A stretch of DNA of 64,000 bases from Sulfurimonas sp. (GCA_021732045.1 JAKFWK010000002.1:496001-560000), one strand, 5' to 3'; shown: positions 9,423 through 19,177, counted from the first letter of the stretch. A program made the numbers and translations. The notes: generated from the sequence alone by a model not told the origin.

Positions 9423-11056
9423 GCTTTTTAAAAACTTTAATACATGGACACGAAGGCGGACTCAAAACTGATGGCTTAACACCGACCCAAAAAGTAACTC
9501 TTAGAGCTGTAATTATTGGAGTTTTATACTACGGTTTATCTGCACTGGAGGGGATGATGATGAGAGCTCATGCAATCTCACCTCTTCCTATGCTAGACGA
9601 TGCGCATTATTTTTCCGTACTAACGGTTCATCCGATTGTTGGAATATTTGGCTCAACATATTTGATTGTTTTTGGAGCATTTACGTTTCTTGTGCCTTAT
9701 TTAATGAAAAAACCACTCTATAGCATCAAGCTTGCAAATGCTACTTGGATACTAATTGCTGTTGGTACACTTTCATCTTGGCTTGGTGGATTCTTGTTTC
9801 ACTATGCTCCGCTATATACGCTTTATTGGCCATTGCCTGTGGACTTTAAACAGTTTGATGCAGTTGGCGGACTTGTTTTTATAAGTGGTATTGCACTTAT
9901 TATGCTTGGAACTTTAGGTTTTATCTACAACATATTTGCAACAGTTTTTTATACTGAAGATGGACATGAAAAAAGAGCAATTAAACCTCTGCTTATTTCG
10001 GCACTCGGTATTGACGGTATGCTAAACATTCTTTACAAATTAACAGGCAGAGAGCCATACGCAAAAGAGCCGGCAGTTGCACTTCCTGTTGTTGCTATCT
10101 TTCGAGGAACGATTGATACTTTCTTAGATGCGCTTGTTATTTTGACTTGTGGAATTTTGATTTTAGTTTACATCGTTGGTGATTTATCTGGTGTTTCTAT
10201 GAGCTATTCAGCAGTAAATGCTCTTTTATACAAAAACTTTTTCTGGTGGGGACTTGACCTTATTGCTGATGGTTTAGTGCTTATTTATATAGCAGGTTCT
10301 TGGTATCTTTTAGCAATGCTCATCACTGGCAAAAAGCTTTTTATGCAAAATATCGCAAGAGCTGCGCTTTTGCTTGAGCTGATTGTTTCATGGGCTGTTT
10401 GGTCACATCACCTATTGGCTGATCAAGGTCAATACAACATGATGAAACTTGTAAGTGGAGAAATGGTAACTGCATTTGAACTTGTAACTCAAGGGATTGC
10501 AATTTTTATCACTTTAGTTACTCTTTGGAGCGCTAGACCTCTTAAGATGACAAACGAGTTAAAGTTCCTCTTAGCTGGTATTTTAGGCTTTATGCTGGCT
10601 GTTCCTGCTGGAATTATTCAAGCAGATATGGGACTTAACAGAATATTACACAACACTCAATGGGTAGCAGGTCCTCACTTTCATGTGGCGATTTTGGTTG
10701 GACTTACTATGACGCTATATAGTGCCATCTATATACTATGGCCAACACTTACAAACGAGGTAAAACTTTATAGTCAAAAACTAGCAAATTACCACTTCTG
10801 GGCACATCTAATCGGTGGAATCGGAATGGGTGCATTTATGGGAATGGCTGCAATGGACGGCGCTCTTAGACGAACACTCTATATGAATGGAGAGTTTCAA
10901 ACTTATATGATATTGGCGGGCATTTGTGGGCTTCTTCTGCTATCTGCTTGGGTTGTATTTCTAGTAAATGTTTTGATGAGCATCGGACTGCAAGGTCTTC
11001 TTGGCATATTTAGCAAATCAAAACTACAAACAAAAGATTTGATTCCAGAAGCTTAA
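9419..11056 (+). CDS. Heme-copper oxidoreductase subunit I, probable NO reductase (gNOR-like)
   Basis: This 545-residue polytopic membrane protein belongs to the heme-copper superfamily. Heme ligands are visible: His in TVHPIVGIF (helix II) and both His of GPHFHVAIL (helix X). The active-site His pair is VWSHH (helix VII). In the helix VI motif, where oxidases have the first CuB His (WWxGH), this protein reads WWGLDLIAD, so Asp replaces His, with a second Asp four residues on. That change, with the CuA-less partner, fits an NO reductase rather than an oxygen reductase. I recall the gNOR group being described with Asp in this place. The canonical Tyr-His crosslink motif is absent. It probably reduces NO to N2O, as a respiratory or detoxifying enzyme. 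Confidence 0.75.
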   Translation: MSFLKTLIHGHEGGLKTDGLTPTQKVTLRAVIIGVLYYGLSALEGMMMRAHAISPLPMLDDAHYFSVLTVHPIVGIFGSTYLIVFGAFTFLVPYLMKKPLYSIKLANATWILIAVGTLSSWLGGFLFHYAPLYTLYWPLPVDFKQFDAVGGLVFISGIALIMLGTLGFIYNIFATVFYTEDGHEKRAIKPLLISALGIDGMLNILYKLTGREPYAKEPAVALPVVAIFRGTIDTFLDALVILTCGILILVYIVGDLSGVSMSYSAVNALLYKNFFWWGLDLIADGLVLIYIAGSWYLLAMLITGKKLFMQNIARAALLLELIVSWAVWSHHLLADQGQYNMMKLVSGEMVTAFELVTQGIAIFITLVTLWSARPLKMTNELKFLLAGILGFMLAVPAGIIQADMGLNRILHNTQWVAGPHFHVAILVGLTMTLYSAIYILWPTLTNEVKLYSQKLANYHFWAHLIGGIGMGAFMGMAAMDGALRRTLYMNGEFQTYMILAGICGLLLLSAWVVFLVNVLMSIGLQGLLGIFSKSKLQTKDLIPEA

Positions 11057-11154
11057 AACTGCTTCTGAAATCACATAAAGGAGTCAAAATGACTCCTCTC
11101 GCCAAAGGCGAAGCTTTAGTGACTGAATATAATTTGGACGAGTTCAAATTATAT
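11046..11154 (+). other. Run of four short hairpins downstream of the NO-reductase-like gene
   Basis: Four consecutive inverted repeats fill the gap. H1 is CAGAAGC/GCTTCTG (11046-11067, spanning the stop codon). H2 is GGAGTCA-AAA-TGACTCC (11080-11096). H3 is TCGCC-AAA-GGCGA (11099-11111). H4 is ATATAATTTG/CAAATTATAT with an 8-base loop (11127-11154). H2 contains both a Shine-Dalgarno and an ATG in its stem and loop. No T-tract follows, so this is not a simple terminator. It may be a structured leader for the gene at 11179, or a small structured RNA. Confidence 0.55.
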
Positions 11155-11166
11155 GAGATTTATTAG
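11089..11166 (+). CDS. Possible 25-codon small ORF inside the hairpin run
   Basis: ATG at 11089 follows AAAGGAG at a good distance. The frame runs 25 codons (MTPLAKGEALVTEY at the start, ending EIY) to TAG at 11164-11166, just before the AGGAG that serves the next gene. It encodes no membrane segment and I recognise no family. The start codon lies inside a perfect 7-base hairpin, so translation would depend on opening that structure. It may be a leader peptide, or the frame may be a by-product of the hairpin sequences. Confidence 0.35.
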   Translation: MTPLAKGEALVTEYNLDEFKLYEIY

Positions 11167-11178
11167 TAGGAGTTTAAA

Positions 11179-11775
11179 ATGGTAAATATTAAAAAAACAT
11201 CAGAACAGATTTTATATGATGGACTCTACAACACTCTACTTTTTGAGATGAGAGAGAGACTCTCAACTAAAAATATCAGCATTGATATGATTATGGCTCT
11301 ACTAAAAGAAGATCCATCGTTTATTCAAGAGTACAAAGAGATCAACAGACACAGTGAGCTATCAAGCGTTCAAGTAAAAAAACTAATCATCAAAAACGAA
11401 GACAGCAGCGAGACAAAAGAGTTTAAAAAAGATATAAATGAAAAAGTACAGATACTAAGAAATCTTGAAAATTTTGAAGTTGACTCAAAAAACAGTGCCT
11501 ACTCCATCTGGATCGGAAGTCTTGGAGTAATGGTTCTCTTCACTGCTCACAATCTTATAGCGCTTTTTACGGAACTATACACAACTCACACTTTTTTGGT
11601 TTACTCTCTTTATGCTCTTATACTTGCTGTTACATACTATGGATACGCTAAAATGAAAAAGAATCATGACAATCAACATGAGCTGTATAAAAAAGTATAT
11701 TCATCTGCGAAGGAGATGATTGAGAGAGGATTGCACGACTCATATTTTTCTTATGATGAAATCTATGAGAAATGA
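11179..11775 (+). CDS. Conserved-type hypothetical membrane protein
   Basis: I do not recognise this 198-residue protein. Residues 1-105 are hydrophilic, charged and probably helical. Two hydrophobic segments follow at about 108-130 and 138-156, then a short hydrophilic tail. TAGTAGGAG precedes the ATG, a good ribosome-binding site. It lies 122 bases behind the NO-reductase-like genes on the same strand, separated by the hairpin run, so it may be co-transcribed and work with them. Function unknown. Confidence 0.75.
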   Translation: MVNIKKTSEQILYDGLYNTLLFEMRERLSTKNISIDMIMALLKEDPSFIQEYKEINRHSELSSVQVKKLIIKNEDSSETKEFKKDINEKVQILRNLENFEVDSKNSAYSIWIGSLGVMVLFTAHNLIALFTELYTTHTFLVYSLYALILAVTYYGYAKMKKNHDNQHELYKKVYSSAKEMIERGLHDSYFSYDEIYEK

Positions 11776-11817
11776 TTTGCTTTAAATATCTAAAAAATCG
11801 CTATTAAATGATAACTT

Positions 11818-13137
11818 TTATAGCGTCTCCCCTTTTGCAACTCTTAGAGCAAACTGTGCTTTGTTGTAATTATTGATAGTTTTAAAATAATCAATTTTGG
11901 CTTGCATATAAATTTGCTGTACCTGAAAAACTTCAAAAGGTTTAACAGTGCCGAGCTTCTGGCGTTCTATACTCTGATTCAGTGCTTCTGCCGTCAATTC
12001 AAGTGCCTCTTTGGCAAGAATAATCTGCTCTCTACCGACTAAAAGCTGCTGTTTTGCATCATCAATCTCTTGCTTAATCTCTCGTTTTAGCTGTTTGGAT
12101 TTGAGCATCTGCGACTTAATCTCAACATCACATAACTGAACCTCTCCGCTGGAAACCAATCTCTCTAAAGGAATTTTCCACATCAATGAAGCACTTAATC
12201 CAGTCGTAGGATATAGCTGTTTTGCACCATGATTTGGGCTTGCGTTGACAATATCACCACTCAAACCTCCAAAATATGATGTGTACATATCAACTGAGAG
12301 TTCTGGCAACCAAAGCCCATTGGTTATATTTTTTTTCTGCTCTTTAGTAGCACTGATAGTAGACTCAATGGCTTTAATCTCAAATCTATTTTCATAAGCA
12401 GACTCTTCGCCAAAAGGTGTTATTGCCTCAAACTCAAGCGGTATAGAAAATTTCTCGCTACTCATTAAAACTATATCTAAATCCAAATCAAGAAGTTTAG
12501 CTAGTTCGTTTGATTTTAGCTTGTAAGCATTTTGGCTATTTAGTACCTCTAGTTTAAAGTAAGTGTGATTACTTTTGGCAAGTAGCAGTTCAGATTGATA
12601 TCGCAAGCCAACCTGTACTTGAATATCAATTTGTTGCATAATTTCTTTAGATTGAGCAACTAAATCAGCATAAGCCTGCATCTTAAGCTGTTCACCCAGC
12701 ATATCATAGTAGGCATTTATGCACTTAAGTAAAGTTTTGTTTCTCTGTGCTTGTGTGTCATAAGAGCTTGCTTTTGCCCTAAGTTGTGCCGCTTTTGTTT
12801 TATACTTTGCATCGGCGAAGTTTAACGCAACATTGGCTCCAACGCCTCCCCAAAGATTTTCATTGGAAACATCAGTAAAAAAAGCTCCATTTGCGCCCAT
12901 ACTTGCACCCCAAACCTGCTGAGTTTTTACCCCTGCATAGAGTTTGGGGTACCACCACTCCCCAGCACGAGTAAAATTAGCATTAGCTGCCTCCTGTTTT
13001 TGCTGAAACTCTTTAATAGTTAAATTATTTGCACCTGCTAGTTCTAAAACATTTTGCAAATTAATTGGCATTGCCTCTTGCGCTTGAAGAACTCCCGCCA
13101 AAAGTGTTACTATGATGCTATTTTTTATCTTTTTCAT
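11818..13137 (-). CDS. TolC-family outer membrane efflux protein
   Basis: A 439-residue outer membrane channel protein with a signal peptide (cleavage probably after LLAGVLQA). It shows the repeated alpha-helical layout of TolC/OEP proteins: long heptad-like stretches around residues 165-215 and 345-430, and an internal structural duplication. It is the last gene of the minus-strand RND operon, 8 bases behind the membrane fusion protein. It should form the outer-membrane exit duct of a tripartite pump spanning the envelope. Substrate unknown. Confidence 0.88.
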   Translation of the reverse strand: MKKIKNSIIVTLLAGVLQAQEAMPINLQNVLELAGANNLTIKEFQQKQEAANANFTRAGEWWYPKLYAGVKTQQVWGASMGANGAFFTDVSNENLWGGVGANVALNFADAKYKTKAAQLRAKASSYDTQAQRNKTLLKCINAYYDMLGEQLKMQAYADLVAQSKEIMQQIDIQVQVGLRYQSELLLAKSNHTYFKLEVLNSQNAYKLKSNELAKLLDLDLDIVLMSSEKFSIPLEFEAITPFGEESAYENRFEIKAIESTISATKEQKKNITNGLWLPELSVDMYTSYFGGLSGDIVNASPNHGAKQLYPTTGLSASLMWKIPLERLVSSGEVQLCDVEIKSQMLKSKQLKREIKQEIDDAKQQLLVGREQIILAKEALELTAEALNQSIERQKLGTVKPFEVFQVQQIYMQAKIDYFKTINNYNKAQFALRVAKGETL

Positions 13138-13145
13138 ATGACTAT

Positions 13146-14225
13146 CTACTTATCTTGAATCAGTTTTGTTTTAACACTCGTGCCATCTGAACACAACTCT
13201 TTTCCCTGAACAACAATCTCATCACCAACACTCACTGCTCCATTTAAAATTTCAGTATATTTCTCATCATGAACCCCTGTTTTTACCGGGATCTTATGTA
13301 CAATGCCTTTGGTTACAACAAAAACATAGGACTCTCCTTTTAAATTCCCGATTGCTTCGTTTACAAGTGAGAGGGTATCTTTAAACCCACCTCGTTCAAA
13401 GCTTGCTTTTGCGTACATTCCTGGACGAATTTTACGATTTGGATTAGGAATGTCAAACTGTATCTCCATGGTTCTTGTGGCAGGGTTGAGACTAAAACCT
13501 GTTCGCAAAACCAGAGCTTTTAGTTTTTGATCCGGAAGTTCAGGAAACTCAACTGTAGCTCTGCTACCTTTTGTAAGCAAAGCAACATCTGTTTCTGGAA
13601 CCTCTACACTTAAGCGAACCGGGTTGACATCTTGAATCTCAAATATCGGTGTGGCACTTGCACTGCTTAGACCGCTTTGCAAAATTGCACCTTTATCTAC
13701 AAAACGGTTAGTTATAACTCCAGAAAATGGGGCTCGTACCGTCAGATAACCAAGTTGTACTTCGACACTTTTAAGCTGTGCCTTTAGGCTCTCGTACTCC
13801 ACCTCGGCATTTTCTACATCAATTACAGTAGTGAGCTGTGGTGTTTTTGCATAAATACTTTTAAGTCTCTCGTAAAGTGCCTGTTTCCCCTTTAGTTCAG
13901 CTTGGAGTTTAGATTTTTGGCTTAAAAGTTCAGGATTATCAAGCAGAGCTACAATTTGACCGTTTGATACTGCGTCCCCTATATCGGCACGAATCTCTTT
14001 GAGATAACCGTTACTCATAGCAAATATCTTAACCTGCTGATTTGGTTTTGTGACGCCAGAAATGGCAAGAAGAGTATTAAATTGGTGATTTTGTGGATGA
14101 GCTACTAAAACTGTCGCCATTTTTTCTTGGGTGCTTTGTATACTTTTTTGTCTCTCCTCACTTTTGCATCCGCCAAAAATGAGAAGTGCAAGAGATGGAA
14201 TCAGAAAATATTTAAACGCTGTCAT
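13146..14225 (-). CDS. RND efflux membrane fusion lipoprotein
   Basis: A 359-residue periplasmic adaptor of the HlyD/AcrA family. The N-terminus ends in a lipobox-like LIFGGC, so it is probably lipid-anchored. The biotinyl-lipoyl-like halves are NGYLKEIRADIGDAV and LTVRAPFSGVITNRF, on either side of a coiled-coil hairpin (about residues 95-155). A beta-barrel domain follows. The frame is open for 37 more codons upstream, but those overlap the RND gene. ATG at 14225 follows AAGGAAAT. It links the RND permease to TolC; the three genes form an operon. Confidence 0.9.
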   Translation of the reverse strand: MTAFKYFLIPSLALLIFGGCKSEERQKSIQSTQEKMATVLVAHPQNHQFNTLLAISGVTKPNQQVKIFAMSNGYLKEIRADIGDAVSNGQIVALLDNPELLSQKSKLQAELKGKQALYERLKSIYAKTPQLTTVIDVENAEVEYESLKAQLKSVEVQLGYLTVRAPFSGVITNRFVDKGAILQSGLSSASATPIFEIQDVNPVRLSVEVPETDVALLTKGSRATVEFPELPDQKLKALVLRTGFSLNPATRTMEIQFDIPNPNRKIRPGMYAKASFERGGFKDTLSLVNEAIGNLKGESYVFVVTKGIVHKIPVKTGVHDEKYTEILNGAVSVGDEIVVQGKELCSDGTSVKTKLIQDK

Positions 14226-14226
14226 A

Positions 14227-17200
14227 TTAATTTCCTTGGGTATGCGATTTTTTATGAAAAAGATAAAATAAAATTGGAACAACAAAGAGTGAAAGTACGG
14301 TAGCTGCACCGACTCCTCCGATAATAGCACGAGCAAGCGGGATATTTGCTTCTGCCCCCGTTTCGTATCCTATCGCCATCGGCAACAGTGCTAAAATAGC
14401 AACGATTGCTGTCATTGTGATAGGACGGAAACGGTTGGCTACTCCCTCCAAAATTGCATCTTTGAGCGGTTTGCCATCTTTATAAAGATTGTTTATTTTA
14501 TCAACTAGCAGATTGCTATATGCGACATTAATTCCCACCATCATAATGATTCCCATCATAGACTGGATATTAAGATAAGTGGAAGTGAAATATAACATCG
14601 CAACAACACCGATTAACCCCAAAGGAATAACAGAGATGATAATTAGAGGCAATTTAAATGATCTTAGCAGTGGCACAATTACTAAATAAACCATAATAGT
14701 TGCCAACACCAAACCAAGCCCTAGATCTCTAAAACTCTCTTGCATACTCTGGATTTCGCCTTTAAACTCAATCTTGTATCCTTCAGGCAGATCTTTACGA
14801 AGCACTTTTAGTTTCTCTTCAATCTCTGCCGTTACAGAGGCAATATCTCTCTTCTCCACATTAGCATACACATCTGTTACTCTTTGGATATTGAGATGAC
14901 TAATATCGTTTGGTGCCGATGTAATCGATGTTTTAGCAATATTTTTTAACTGTATAGCACTGTTTTTTCCGCTTGCAACAGCAATATTTTCAACCGCTAT
15001 AGGGTCATTTAACTCCATCTCTGGATATGTAACACCAACAAAATAGTGGTTTCCGTTTTTTTGGTCAATCCAAAAAGATGGTTTAAAATTTACTGATGAG
15101 TTTAAAGCCGAGACGGTATTTTTAACAACGCTCTCTGCATCTACTCCAAGCATAGCCGATTTGGTTCTATCTATATCAACTTTTATCTCTGGATGATCAT
15201 ATCGCTGATGAATTCGGACATCTTGTGTTCCTTCTACATTTTGAACGATATTTCGTACCTTTACTGCAAACTCATGAGCTTTATAGAGGTCTTTACCTGA
15301 AATCTTAATATCAATTGGTGATGGCAACCCATAATTCAGAGCATTAGTGATAAGTCCTCCTGTATTAAAGATGAACTGCACACCAGGAAACGCCTCTTTT
15401 AGTTTTATGCGCAAACTTTTGACATAATCGGCGGTTTTGGTTGTACGGTTCTCATTCAATTGGATTGAGATAGTAGAATCTTGTGTTCCGGAATTAGTAG
15501 TATAAGCTGCTGGCCAATCATTTAAGACACCGATATTTGTTATGACAACCTTACTATCTTCCCCTATCTCTTTTTTGAGAAATTGCTCAATCTTTGTGAT
15601 AGTCTGTTCCGTTTTCTCAATTCGTGTCCCCGTCTCCATTCGTACATCTATGGAGATTTGCCCCACATCCATATGTGGAAACAGCTCTTTGCCTATATTT
15701 TGGATACCCATCACAGAGATTAAAAACAGAAGTATGGCTCCGCTTAAAATAATCCAATGATGCCTCAATGCCCTCTCTACACCATGAACATAGCGGTGAG
15801 TTAACGAATAAATGGCTCTATCAAATTTTCCTAAAAATCCTCTAGGTCTCTCTTGTCCATTGTGATCGCTAAAGAGTGCCGCCGCCATAATAGGAATAAG
15901 TGTCATAGAGAAAAATCTTGAACCAATCATTGCGAGCGAGACGGCAATAGCCAAAGGAGTAAAGAGAAACTTTGATATACCTGTCAAAAATACAATTGGA
16001 AAAAAAACGATGATAATACTCAAAGTAGTAACCAGTACCGGCAAAGATACCTCTTTGGCAGCGTCAAATGCCGCTTGAGCAGAATTTTTACCAAGTCGCA
16101 AATGTTTGTCAAAGTTCTCTAAAACAACAATACTATCATCAACAAGCAATCCAATTGCCAAAGCAATTCCGCCTAGCGTCATAGCATTGATAGTGTTGCC
16201 TGTAAAATACAATCCAATCAAAGCAACCATAATTGAGAGTGGGATACTAAGTGCCACAATAAAAGTTGAGCGAAAATTTCCAAGAAATAGAAGCAGCGCC
16301 ACAGAAACTAAAGCCAATCCAATCAATCCCTCTTTCACCAATCCATCAATTGAGTGTCGAACATAGCTTGACTGATCCATCAACACTTCCATTTTTATGG
16401 AGTGGTCGAGCTTCTCTTTCATTTCAGGAAGTTTTGCTTTGACTGCTTCAACTGCTGCTATCGTATTGGCTCCAGGGCGTTTAAAAATAGGGAGATAAAC
16501 TTGTCGTTTTCCATCTATATGTACGATGTTGGTCTGAATGGCTCCACTATCTTTAGCGTAACCGATATCTTTAAGAAAAATTGGAGAGTTGTTTGAACCC
16601 ATCTTAATAACAATATTGTTAAAATCCTCAACTTTTGGAAGAATTCCATTTGCATTAACGCTGTAGTTCATCCCACCGATATTAATATCTCCAGTGGGAA
16701 TCATGACATTATTTTTCTGAAGTGCTTCAAGAACATCAGTTTGTGAGAGGTTGTAGGCGCGAAGTTTATCAGGAAGAACATACAAAAAGATACGACGCAA
16801 CTGTCCGCCATAAACTGCTGGGGCAATAATTCCCTTAACGGAACCAAGCTGTGCACGCAGATCAAAATAAGCAGTGTCGTATAGCTCTTTTTCACTTAGC
16901 TTATCACTGCTCACCGCTAAAAATGCCAAAGGAGTAGAAGCAGTTGGATCATAAGGCATAATCATAGAAGGAAGTGTTCCGGGTGGCAAAAAATACAAAT
17001 CCGACATAGCTAAAGCCGAAATTTGCGCAAGTGCGGCACTAGGATCTGTATCTTCAGTAAAGTGGGTTCGAACAATACTAACACCGCCCATTGTTTTGCT
17101 CTCTTGTTTAGCAATACCATTAGCTTGACTTGTCCATCGCTCTAGTCGCATTGTAATATCTTTTTCCATCACCTCAGCTGGCATCCCCGGATAGAGAGTA

Positions 17201-17337
17201 AGTAGCTGTACAGCAGGTGTTTTGTAGCTCGGCAAGATATCAACAGGTATCCGTCCAATAATAACAGCAGTAACAACTGCAATCAACAGCGACAATACAA
17301 TAATAAAATGTTTGTTTTTGAAGGCAAAACTTAACAC
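14227..17337 (-). CDS. RND-family efflux permease
   Basis: A 1036-residue proton-driven pump of the inner membrane with the usual 12 helices and two large periplasmic loops. N-terminus FKNKHFIIVLSLLIAV. RND landmarks are GRIPVDILPSYKTPAV, GIALAIGLLVDDSIVVLEN in helix 4 (the DD proton relay), and TTLSIIIVFFPIVFLTG. The second helix 10-11 region reads MVGINVAYSNLLVDKINN, which lacks the acidic pair, as is usual for that half. Length matches AcrB-like pumps. It is preceded by a two-component system and followed by MFP and TolC genes. Metal (HME) versus drug or solvent (HAE) substrate cannot be told by eye. Confidence 0.9.
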   Translation of the reverse strand: MLSFAFKNKHFIIVLSLLIAVVTAVIIGRIPVDILPSYKTPAVQLLTLYPGMPAEVMEKDITMRLERWTSQANGIAKQESKTMGGVSIVRTHFTEDTDPSAALAQISALAMSDLYFLPPGTLPSMIMPYDPTASTPLAFLAVSSDKLSEKELYDTAYFDLRAQLGSVKGIIAPAVYGGQLRRIFLYVLPDKLRAYNLSQTDVLEALQKNNVMIPTGDINIGGMNYSVNANGILPKVEDFNNIVIKMGSNNSPIFLKDIGYAKDSGAIQTNIVHIDGKRQVYLPIFKRPGANTIAAVEAVKAKLPEMKEKLDHSIKMEVLMDQSSYVRHSIDGLVKEGLIGLALVSVALLLFLGNFRSTFIVALSIPLSIMVALIGLYFTGNTINAMTLGGIALAIGLLVDDSIVVLENFDKHLRLGKNSAQAAFDAAKEVSLPVLVTTLSIIIVFFPIVFLTGISKFLFTPLAIAVSLAMIGSRFFSMTLIPIMAAALFSDHNGQERPRGFLGKFDRAIYSLTHRYVHGVERALRHHWIILSGAILLFLISVMGIQNIGKELFPHMDVGQISIDVRMETGTRIEKTEQTITKIEQFLKKEIGEDSKVVITNIGVLNDWPAAYTTNSGTQDSTISIQLNENRTTKTADYVKSLRIKLKEAFPGVQFIFNTGGLITNALNYGLPSPIDIKISGKDLYKAHEFAVKVRNIVQNVEGTQDVRIHQRYDHPEIKVDIDRTKSAMLGVDAESVVKNTVSALNSSVNFKPSFWIDQKNGNHYFVGVTYPEMELNDPIAVENIAVASGKNSAIQLKNIAKTSITSAPNDISHLNIQRVTDVYANVEKRDIASVTAEIEEKLKVLRKDLPEGYKIEFKGEIQSMQESFRDLGLGLVLATIMVYLVIVPLLRSFKLPLIIISVIPLGLIGVVAMLYFTSTYLNIQSMMGIIMMVGINVAYSNLLVDKINNLYKDGKPLKDAILEGVANRFRPITMTAIVAILALLPMAIGYETGAEANIPLARAIIGGVGAATVLSLFVVPILFYLFHKKSHTQGN

Positions 17338-17394
17338 ATCGCACTCTTTTTGTAAGATTTTTGGGAACTTTACCTAAAGAGTATTAATGTAGTA

Positions 17395-18453
17395 TTAGCG
17401 TGAAAAAAGAAGTTCTACCGTTACACCCGCTTCTGTATTATTGAAAATTTCCACCTCTGCTCCCACCTTATCAGCGAGTGTTTTAACAATATAGAGTCCC
17501 ATTCCCAATCCTCGTTCACTCTCTTTATAAAAACGCTCAAACACTCTATCTATGTGCTTAATACCAACTCCAGTATCAACAATATATAAAGAATTCTCAC
17601 TATAACGAATTGTCACTTTTCCGCTTGAAACATTGTATCTGCAGGCATTAGAGAGGAGATTATCAACAATTCGCATTAAAATATCACGATTAATTGTAAT
17701 AACAACTTTTTTGTTACCTTCTATCTTAAAAGTCAGCAAAGGGAAAAGTGTCTGAAAATATCTCATGCGTTCATACAAAAAAGTGTCCAAACTAACATGC
17801 TCCTGCTCAATAGGAAGTTCCCGATATAGCACTTCAAGATTTTTATATAAACCGGTAATTGTTTGAGTACTGATGTAAATACGATTAATCTCTTCATCTG
17901 GGTACTTTCGTTTCAGAAGCTGTGCATTGAGCAGAATTGAGGAGACTGGGGTATTGAGATCATGAATAATATCTCTTAGAAAATCTTCCATCAATATCAG
18001 AGAGCGGCGCATCGGCAAAAGAGTATAACGGGCAAAAAATACCGACAACAGCGCTGTTATTAATCCTAGTATGGCAAACAACATCCACATCTTATGCGAC
18101 TCGGCATCCATGTATTTTAGATATTTCTCATACGAATAAGAGATTTTTACCATCTCATAATCGGGATTTTTAACCCATGGAAAAAGAGCATACACCTCAT
18201 TATCAGTAACAATGAGTTCATGCATCGGCTGCTGTTTATCTATCTTTAAAATCTTGTGAGAAAATTCCTTACTCTGCAACGCATAGCTAAATGCATCCAT
18301 CTCGGTTAGAAGCTGAAGATGGTAAAATCGCTGTTGCTCCTCATGATAAAGCCAAAGTGCTACACTCCCCATACTAAACAATGCTACAAAAAATATAGTA
18401 AACGATTTTAAAAATGACTCTCTTTCACGACGATTCAAGGCGATACCCCACAC
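17395..18453 (-). CDS. Sensor histidine kinase
   Basis: A 352-residue membrane sensor. There are two transmembrane helices (about 17-37 and 123-145) around a periplasmic domain of roughly 85 residues. The phosphoacceptor His is in DIIHDLNTPVSSIL, the N box is DNLLSNACRYN, the G1 box is DTGVGIKHIDRVFERF and the G2 box is GLGMGLYIV. It overlaps the response regulator gene by 29 bases. ATG at 18453 is taken; TTG five codons later is possible. It probably senses an envelope or pump-substrate signal and controls the downstream RND operon, judged from position. Confidence 0.9.
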   Translation of the reverse strand: MWGIALNRRERESFLKSFTIFFVALFSMGSVALWLYHEEQQRFYHLQLLTEMDAFSYALQSKEFSHKILKIDKQQPMHELIVTDNEVYALFPWVKNPDYEMVKISYSYEKYLKYMDAESHKMWMLFAILGLITALLSVFFARYTLLPMRRSLILMEDFLRDIIHDLNTPVSSILLNAQLLKRKYPDEEINRIYISTQTITGLYKNLEVLYRELPIEQEHVSLDTFLYERMRYFQTLFPLLTFKIEGNKKVVITINRDILMRIVDNLLSNACRYNVSSGKVTIRYSENSLYIVDTGVGIKHIDRVFERFYKESERGLGMGLYIVKTLADKVGAEVEIFNNTEAGVTVELLFSR

Positions 18454-19060
18454 TTCTAATATTCGTAATCGAAATCCCTAGTTTTTGCTTCAAACGATTC
18501 ACATGGACACGCAATGCTGCATCAGAGGATTTTTCCATAATTTCATAAAATGAATCTTTGGAAACCGTACGACCCAATTGATGTATCAAGAGTGAAAAAA
18601 TCATCCTCTCAACCGGCGAGAGATCACACTCTAAACCATTGATAAGGACTTGTTTAGTAGCCGATTCAAACACTATATCCCTATAAACAACAACTTTCTC
18701 TTTACGCTTCAATACAGCTCGCACACGAATCAAAAACTCATCCAAATCAAAAGGTTTTTTGATGTAATCATTTGCCCCTGCCTTAAAACCCCGTGCTATT
18801 GAATCAATATCATTGAGTGCTGTAATAAAAAATGCAGGTGTAGTATCTCCAGCATTTCTCAGTTCGCGTAACACTTCAAAGCCGTTAAATATCGGGATAT
18901 TGACATCAAACAGATATAGATCATAATGAGTTGAAAATGTCAGCTCATACGCTTCACGACCATTAATTGCTCTATAAACTTCATGACCTTCCGCCCTCAA
19001 TATACCAAGGATGGTCTGAGACAGCATCTCATCATCTTCAAGAAGTAAAATTCGTCCCAT
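18425..19060 (-). CDS. OmpR/PhoB-family response regulator
   Basis: This 211-residue regulator has a receiver domain (GRILLLEDDEML at the start; the phosphorylated Asp is in LYLFDVNIPIFNGFE; the conserved Lys is in DYIKKPFD). A winged-helix DNA-binding domain ends VHVNRLKQKL and IRSVGYRLE. Length is typical. It heads the minus-strand operon of regulator, histidine kinase, RND, MFP and TolC, and is divergent from a small cytochrome gene at 19178. It probably activates the pump operon. Confidence 0.92.
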   Translation of the reverse strand: MGRILLLEDDEMLSQTILGILRAEGHEVYRAINGREAYELTFSTHYDLYLFDVNIPIFNGFEVLRELRNAGDTTPAFFITALNDIDSIARGFKAGANDYIKKPFDLDEFLIRVRAVLKRKEKVVVYRDIVFESATKQVLINGLECDLSPVERMIFSLLIHQLGRTVSKDSFYEIMEKSSDAALRVHVNRLKQKLGISITNIRSVGYRLESS

Positions 19061-19177
19061 TTATAACTCACCTATCACAAAATGTTTCTTCAATTGTACC
19101 ATTTAACGCACTTATACTCCGTTAACGGTCTTAAGATACAGTTTCTTATTTTATTGCCAAATCCCAAAGGAACTCTT

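Noticed and set aside
16106..16366. 86-codon plus-strand frame inside the RND gene
   Set aside because: Antisense to a highly conserved RND membrane segment; no ribosome-binding site.
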